A DNA stretch of 38,822 bases from Candidatus Levyibacteriota bacterium (lineage in GTDB: Bacteria > Patescibacteriota > Microgenomatia > Levybacterales > UBA12049): NCBI GenBank assembly GCA_016182425.1, contig JACPGP010000024.1, forward strand, positions 1 through 38,822. The letters are read 5' to 3'. Every line of letters starts with the position of its first letter. The stretch's first letter is position 1. Positions 35,584 to 38,822 of the stretch are shown piece by piece. Below the pieces are notes generated by a model. That model did not search any database, had not been told where the DNA came from, and saw nothing but the letters and a program-made list of their open reading frames with translations. The translations under genes were made by a program, and so were the position numbers.

Positions 35584-36639
35584 ATGGATATATTAATTTT
35601 TGTAATAGCACTGTCAATACTAGTTATTGTTCATGAGTTTGGGCATTATTTTGCGGCAAAATTTACCGGAGTAAAAGTTGAAGAATTTGGTCTAGGGTTG
35701 CCGCCAATGATATGGGGTAAAAAAATTGGCCAAACTATTTGGAGTTTGAACTGGTTGCCGATTGGTGGATTTTGCAAACTGGAGGGGGAGAGCCCTGAGG
35801 ATACCAAAAAAAGTACGACTTCGTTCATGTATAAGAATCCTTGGCAAAAAGGACTGATAGTTTTGGGCGGGGTACTAATGAATATAGTGTTGGCAGTGGT
35901 CATCTTTTCGACAGTGTATACAATTTTGGGTGTACCAACCCAAACAAATAAGGTAAAAGTGATTGGAGTAGTTAAAAATTCGCCAGCAGAAACGGCGGGA
36001 ATTAAGGAAAAAGATTGGGTGTTGTCGGTAAATGATGTTTATATATCAAAGCCGGAAGAGCTAACCAAGGAAGTGATTAAGGATAAGGGTAATGAAACAA
36101 ATCTTTTGATCAATCGTGATGATCAGATACTATCTTTTAAGGTGATGGTTCGTGATAATCCACCGGCAGGTGAAGGAGCAATGGGAGTGGCTATATCAAA
36201 TACGGAAATGACTAAAATTGCTTGGTATGAGTTTTATAAAGGAATTGGAGCCGGGTTTAAAGAGGCCTACTTTTGGGGAAAAATCATACTCGGTGGCGTT
36301 ACTAAAATGATCGGAGGACTGTTGATGGGTAAGGTGCCGTCAGATGTAGCTGGTCCAATAGGAATGTTTGAAGCGACCTCAAGTATAAAAAAGAGTCAGG
36401 GATTTTTGGCGGTGATTCATTTTTTTGGAATTGTGTCGGTCAACTTGGCAGTGGTGAATGTTTTGCCTTTCCCGGCACTTGATGGGGGGAGAATTATATT
36501 TGTACTTTACGAGATGTTTACAAAAAAACGAGCCAATCAAAAGTTTGAGGGTTGGGTGAATAATATTGGGATGATGATTTTGTTGACTTTGATACTAGCG
36601 ATCACAGTTGGGGATGTTGCTAGATTGGTAAAAAGATAA
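35584..36639 (+). CDS. rseP: Site-2 protease RseP-type, one PDZ (351 aa)
   Basis: Intramembrane zinc protease. HEFGH at 17-21 in TM1, then the VEEFGLGLPPMIWGKKIG hairpin, a G-G-x-L-x-N (GGVLMNIVLAVVIFS) TM2, a single PDZ domain (about 115-185; SPAETAGIKEKDWVLSVND) and NVLPFPALDGGRI in a later TM helix supplying the third ligand. RseP of E. coli has two PDZ domains; one is common in smaller genomes. In the ordinary order it follows frr-uppS-cdsA-dxr; here those genes are missing and the S23 cassette intervenes. It probably regulates membrane anti-sigma factors or clears signal peptides. The substrates are unknown. Confidence 0.9.
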   Translation: MDILIFVIALSILVIVHEFGHYFAAKFTGVKVEEFGLGLPPMIWGKKIGQTIWSLNWLPIGGFCKLEGESPEDTKKSTTSFMYKNPWQKGLIVLGGVLMNIVLAVVIFSTVYTILGVPTQTNKVKVIGVVKNSPAETAGIKEKDWVLSVNDVYISKPEELTKEVIKDKGNETNLLINRDDQILSFKVMVRDNPPAGEGAMGVAISNTEMTKIAWYEFYKGIGAGFKEAYFWGKIILGGVTKMIGGLLMGKVPSDVAGPIGMFEATSSIKKSQGFLAVIHFFGIVSVNLAVVNVLPFPALDGGRIIFVLYEMFTKKRANQKFEGWVNNIGMMILLTLILAITVGDVARLVKR

Positions 36640-36651
36640 TTCGCAATGACG

Positions 36652-38022
36652 TTAGATCTTGGTGAGCTCGATGATAACGGCGGAGTTTGGTTCGAGATAG
36701 ATCATTTCCCGATAATTAGTGGTAGTAGTGATTTTCTTGGTGGTTGACCTGCCCAGATAAGTAGTTGTTTTCATTTGATAAGTACTGGGAATTAGGCTTT
36801 GGATTGTCAGTGGAAAAGTCTCGGCATGGGTACCTCGAGGGTCATAGTTGACTAACAGGATTTGGATTTTTCCTTGATTTTTTGAAGCTAGGGTTGATAC
36901 CCAGGAACCATTTCCAGATGAAGTTAGTTGGTTACCTTCAAGTAAATTGAGAAATTGGAGAGCATAAAAACGAGGTTTTGGTTTTTGACCTTTGCTGGGA
37001 TGGGTAATTAGTCCCCAACCAGATGATTTGTCGGAACGACTGGTGGGTCCGTCAACTGGTTCAAAAGTGAATGCCCGATGAATTTTGCCGGTAAGATTGG
37101 TAGACATAGCCATCAGATGGATTCCGGAAAGCTTGGAGTCGTACCAAGGGTCGGGCTCGGGATTTGGTCCGACTTCGGTAATAATTCTTTCGATATCAAA
37201 ATAGCGTGGATAATCAGAGAGAATTTGATTTAAACTCTCAAAATCTTTGTTGTAATCTTCGATATTTTTACTGTATTTGTGCCAAGAGATAAAATCGAGG
37301 CGAAGATTATTTTTAGTGGCGGTGGCAAATAAAGATTTAATCCAGTTGGCATAGTAGGCGGTGATGGCGGGGCCACCTATTTTAAAATTGGCACCAGGAG
37401 CACCGTCGACAATTGCCCGAGCGGTTTGGATGTATAAAGTCGAATAATTTGGCTCTTTGCCGTAGTGCCAACCACCAAAAAGATCGGGTTCGTTCCAGAC
37501 CTCATAATAAATACCAGTGATTTTTTTCTCAATAGAATAATGATGAGCAGTGGCTTTGACCAAGCCATACCACTGATTCCAATCTTTAGGTGGGCCGGCA
37601 TTTTGGCCATTGGCGGCCATATCATTGGTAGTGTAGGAGATTGATAACATTGGCTTGGCGCCGGTGAGGAGAATACTATTAACCGCTTCGTCAAGACGAC
37701 TAAAATCGTAATTTCCAGGACCATTGTAGACTTTGTAATAGTCGTAGAGATGGTCGATGCGAATTAGTTCTGGGTGGAGAGAACGAACCTGGGAAATGAC
37801 CGGCTTAATCATATCGGCGGGTTCTTCTCCGCCTTGGGATAGATTTTGCCAAAATGATGAGGGTATTTTGCCTTGAGTCTGAGCAGTATCAATGACGATA
37901 TCGGCGGGGGTACCAGCGGCGCCTTTGCGGATATCGAGAACGGTTTTGATGGCTAAAACGATGAAAGGTAGGGCGAGAAGTAAAAGTAAGGTTTTGAACA
38001 ATTTTTGTTTTTGGTGAGGCAT
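36652..38022 (-). CDS. Membrane-anchored clan-A glycoside hydrolase, GH39-like (456 aa)
   Basis: One N-terminal TM helix (about 8-26) anchors a TIM-barrel enzyme (about 45-370) and a C-terminal beta domain. Clan GH-A residues are visible: acid/base E178 in YYEVWNEPD and nucleophile E283 in RIITEVGPN, with LIRIDHLYDYYKV and FISWHKYS on other barrel strands, as in GH39 and related families. It likely hydrolyses or remodels an extracellular polysaccharide at the cell surface. ATG 38022 has an extended TGC-TACTAT box (38030-38038, minus strand) 7 nt upstream (leaderless). It is convergent with rseP, with 12 bp between. The glycan substrate cannot be predicted from these motifs. Confidence 0.82.
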   Translation of the reverse strand: MPHQKQKLFKTLLLLLALPFIVLAIKTVLDIRKGAAGTPADIVIDTAQTQGKIPSSFWQNLSQGGEEPADMIKPVISQVRSLHPELIRIDHLYDYYKVYNGPGNYDFSRLDEAVNSILLTGAKPMLSISYTTNDMAANGQNAGPPKDWNQWYGLVKATAHHYSIEKKITGIYYEVWNEPDLFGGWHYGKEPNYSTLYIQTARAIVDGAPGANFKIGGPAITAYYANWIKSLFATATKNNLRLDFISWHKYSKNIEDYNKDFESLNQILSDYPRYFDIERIITEVGPNPEPDPWYDSKLSGIHLMAMSTNLTGKIHRAFTFEPVDGPTSRSDKSSGWGLITHPSKGQKPKPRFYALQFLNLLEGNQLTSSGNGSWVSTLASKNQGKIQILLVNYDPRGTHAETFPLTIQSLIPSTYQMKTTTYLGRSTTKKITTTTNYREMIYLEPNSAVIIELTKI

Positions 38023-38110
38023 TATATAAATAGTAGCACAATTGATCTATTGACCCGGTTTGGGAAAAGTGTTTTACTTTTCGTATTAGTACGCATTATT
38101 AAACTTTAGA

Positions 38111-38822
38111 ATGATAAAAATAATTAGAAAGGGAATGGCCTTATTTGGTGAGCAAAAAGGATTGGCCCAAATACCGTTGATGGTGGCTTTGTTATTGATG
38201 GCAGTGGCGGTACCGGCAGTAACAAAGTTATCACAGCAGAATCAAGATAATCGAAATAAGGCGGCTGGGTGTCCAGTCTGTCCTGAGGATTTTCACTGTA
38301 GTTCCAGTACTGGTTATCGTTGCGTTGAGGATGGAACTCCAACAAAAAGACCGCCAACTAAACCCCCGTCTACGAAAACACCTGTAAATAGTCCTAAGCC
38401 ACCGACTTCGAAGCCAATTCCTTCAAATGTGATCTGTGGTTCAAGTGGATGTATTACCAGAACTCCAACAAAAAGACCAACCTCAATTCCAATTCCTTCA
38501 AATGTGATCTGTGGTTCAAGTGGATGTATTACCAGAACTCCAACAAAAAGACCAATCCCGACAGGCTGTACTTGTGTTAATGGAGTTCCTGTCGGTACTG
38601 GATGTGGTGGTGTGGGTGTAGGTGGTGGCTGTCGAGTAACGGCTGTGCCTACCTTGAGACCAACAATTAAAATTTTGCCATCAATCACACCAAAGCCTAC
38701 ATCTTCTGGTAAAACGATTAATGGTGATTTTTGTTATCTTGATGGAGATTGTCTTTCTGGAGTTTGTAGTGGAAATGCACTTTTAGGAAATCGAAAATGT
38801 GTAGCTAAAAAGGTTAATGGTG
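38111..38822 (+). CDS. Secreted Cys/Pro-rich repeat protein, truncated by window end
   Basis: The frame is open from ATG 38111 to the window edge (237 codons), so the C-terminus is missing. A hydrophobic segment (QIPLMVALLLMAVAVPAV, about 21-38), after a basic start, acts as signal or anchor and loosely resembles a prepilin leader. Then follow Cys pairs (CPVCPEDFHC), PTKRPPTKPPSTKTP linkers, two copies of a 25-residue unit (PIPSNVICGSSGCITRTPT), and a CYLDGDCLSGVC cluster. ATG 38135 is an alternative start. It is alike in style to the protein at 2528. Probably surface-exposed and disulfide-rich; no function is visible. Confidence 0.7.
   Translation, partial: MIKIIRKGMALFGEQKGLAQIPLMVALLLMAVAVPAVTKLSQQNQDNRNKAAGCPVCPEDFHCSSSTGYRCVEDGTPTKRPPTKPPSTKTPVNSPKPPTSKPIPSNVICGSSGCITRTPTKRPTSIPIPSNVICGSSGCITRTPTKRPIPTGCTCVNGVPVGTGCGGVGVGGGCRVTAVPTLRPTIKILPSITPKPTSSGKTINGDFCYLDGDCLSGVCSGNALLGNRKCVAKKVNG
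38414..38554 (+). repeat. 75-bp tandem repeat in the Cys-rich gene
   Basis: 66 bp starting at 38414 recur identically at 38489; units are 75 bp (25 codons). The repeat encodes one Cys pair and a Pro/Thr linker. Perfect identity suggests recent duplication. Confidence 0.85.

Noticed and set aside
38224-38688. Minus-strand frames opposite the Cys-rich gene end
   Set aside because: Val/Gly/Pro-rich shadow translations of the tandem repeats.
1-38822. Recoded TGA (Gly) genetic code
   Set aside because: Several clear genes end in TGA at the expected length (e.g. frr at 35119) and none needs read-through.

Overview
The window looks like a chromosomal segment of a Patescibacteria (CPR) bacterium, most likely Microgenomates-like. 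This is inferred from the gene set, not from a phylogeny. Supporting points: many short genes; a minimal 152-aa EF-Ts; an S2 protein with a basic N-terminal extension; a zinc-type L28; mreB-mrdA without mreC/mreD; an rpsB-tsf-frr-rseP row lacking pyrH, uppS and cdsA; three AAA/DUF4143 ATPases; several tiny toxin-antitoxin-like genes; and many interspersed palindromic and A-rich micro-repeats. TGA acts as a stop, so there is no sign of the recoded Gracilibacteria/Absconditabacteria code.

Layout. 1-430: near-empty start with a tRNA-Thr(UGU) whose encoded CCA shares its last base with the next start codon. 491-6102: a GT28/MGDG-synthase-like glycosyltransferase, an Rrf2/IscR-like regulator with a DUF1858 partner, a secreted Cys-rich protein, an M50 protease divergent from rpmB, a tiny Lys/Ala-rich histone-like protein, and divergent fmt and def. 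6125-13234: an O-antigen-ligase-like TPR membrane protein divergent from mreB-mrdA, a 103-aa unknown and topA. 13254-16124: three tiny co-directional genes and a VirB4/HerA-type ATPase. 16249-21452: accessory zone with zinc-ribbon proteins, an orphan Phd-like antitoxin, a BrnTA-like pair with a palindromic operator, DUF6922-AbiEii, and a DUF4143 ATPase. 21466-28760: a five-gene envelope operon with a long structured leader. 29147-32702: two more DUF4143 ATPases around an isolated polytopic membrane protein. 32703-36639: rpsB, tsf, a small unknown, frr, a four-helix-bundle (S23-like) cassette and rseP. 36652-38822: a membrane-anchored clan-A glycoside hydrolase and a truncated secreted Cys/Pro-rich repeat protein.

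Two expression modes are visible. Most housekeeping and defence genes have a -10 box (often extended TGn) ending only 5-8 nt before the start codon, which predicts leaderless mRNAs; three gene pairs are divergent with both promoters packed into 15-33 bp. A second class (18049-18613, 21874-28618, 30728-31369) has Shine-Dalgarno sequences, higher apparent G+C, structured leaders sharing a GAGGA[C/T]TTTT motif, and large 3' hairpins with CTT/TTT loops. The class is marked by shared non-coding architecture and by membrane, secreted or Cys-rich products.

The best candidate for an undescribed system is the 21.5-28.8 kb operon: an M23-like protein (H121 and H149-x-H151 present, canonical first His not obvious), an 11-12 TM protein with Pro/Gln repeats, a 3D/RlpA-like putative lytic transglycosylase, and two large anchored extracellular proteins without recognised domains. 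I infer a cell-envelope or surface apparatus, possibly peptidoglycan-penetrating. All functional statements rest on motif reading of the sequence; no database search was run.
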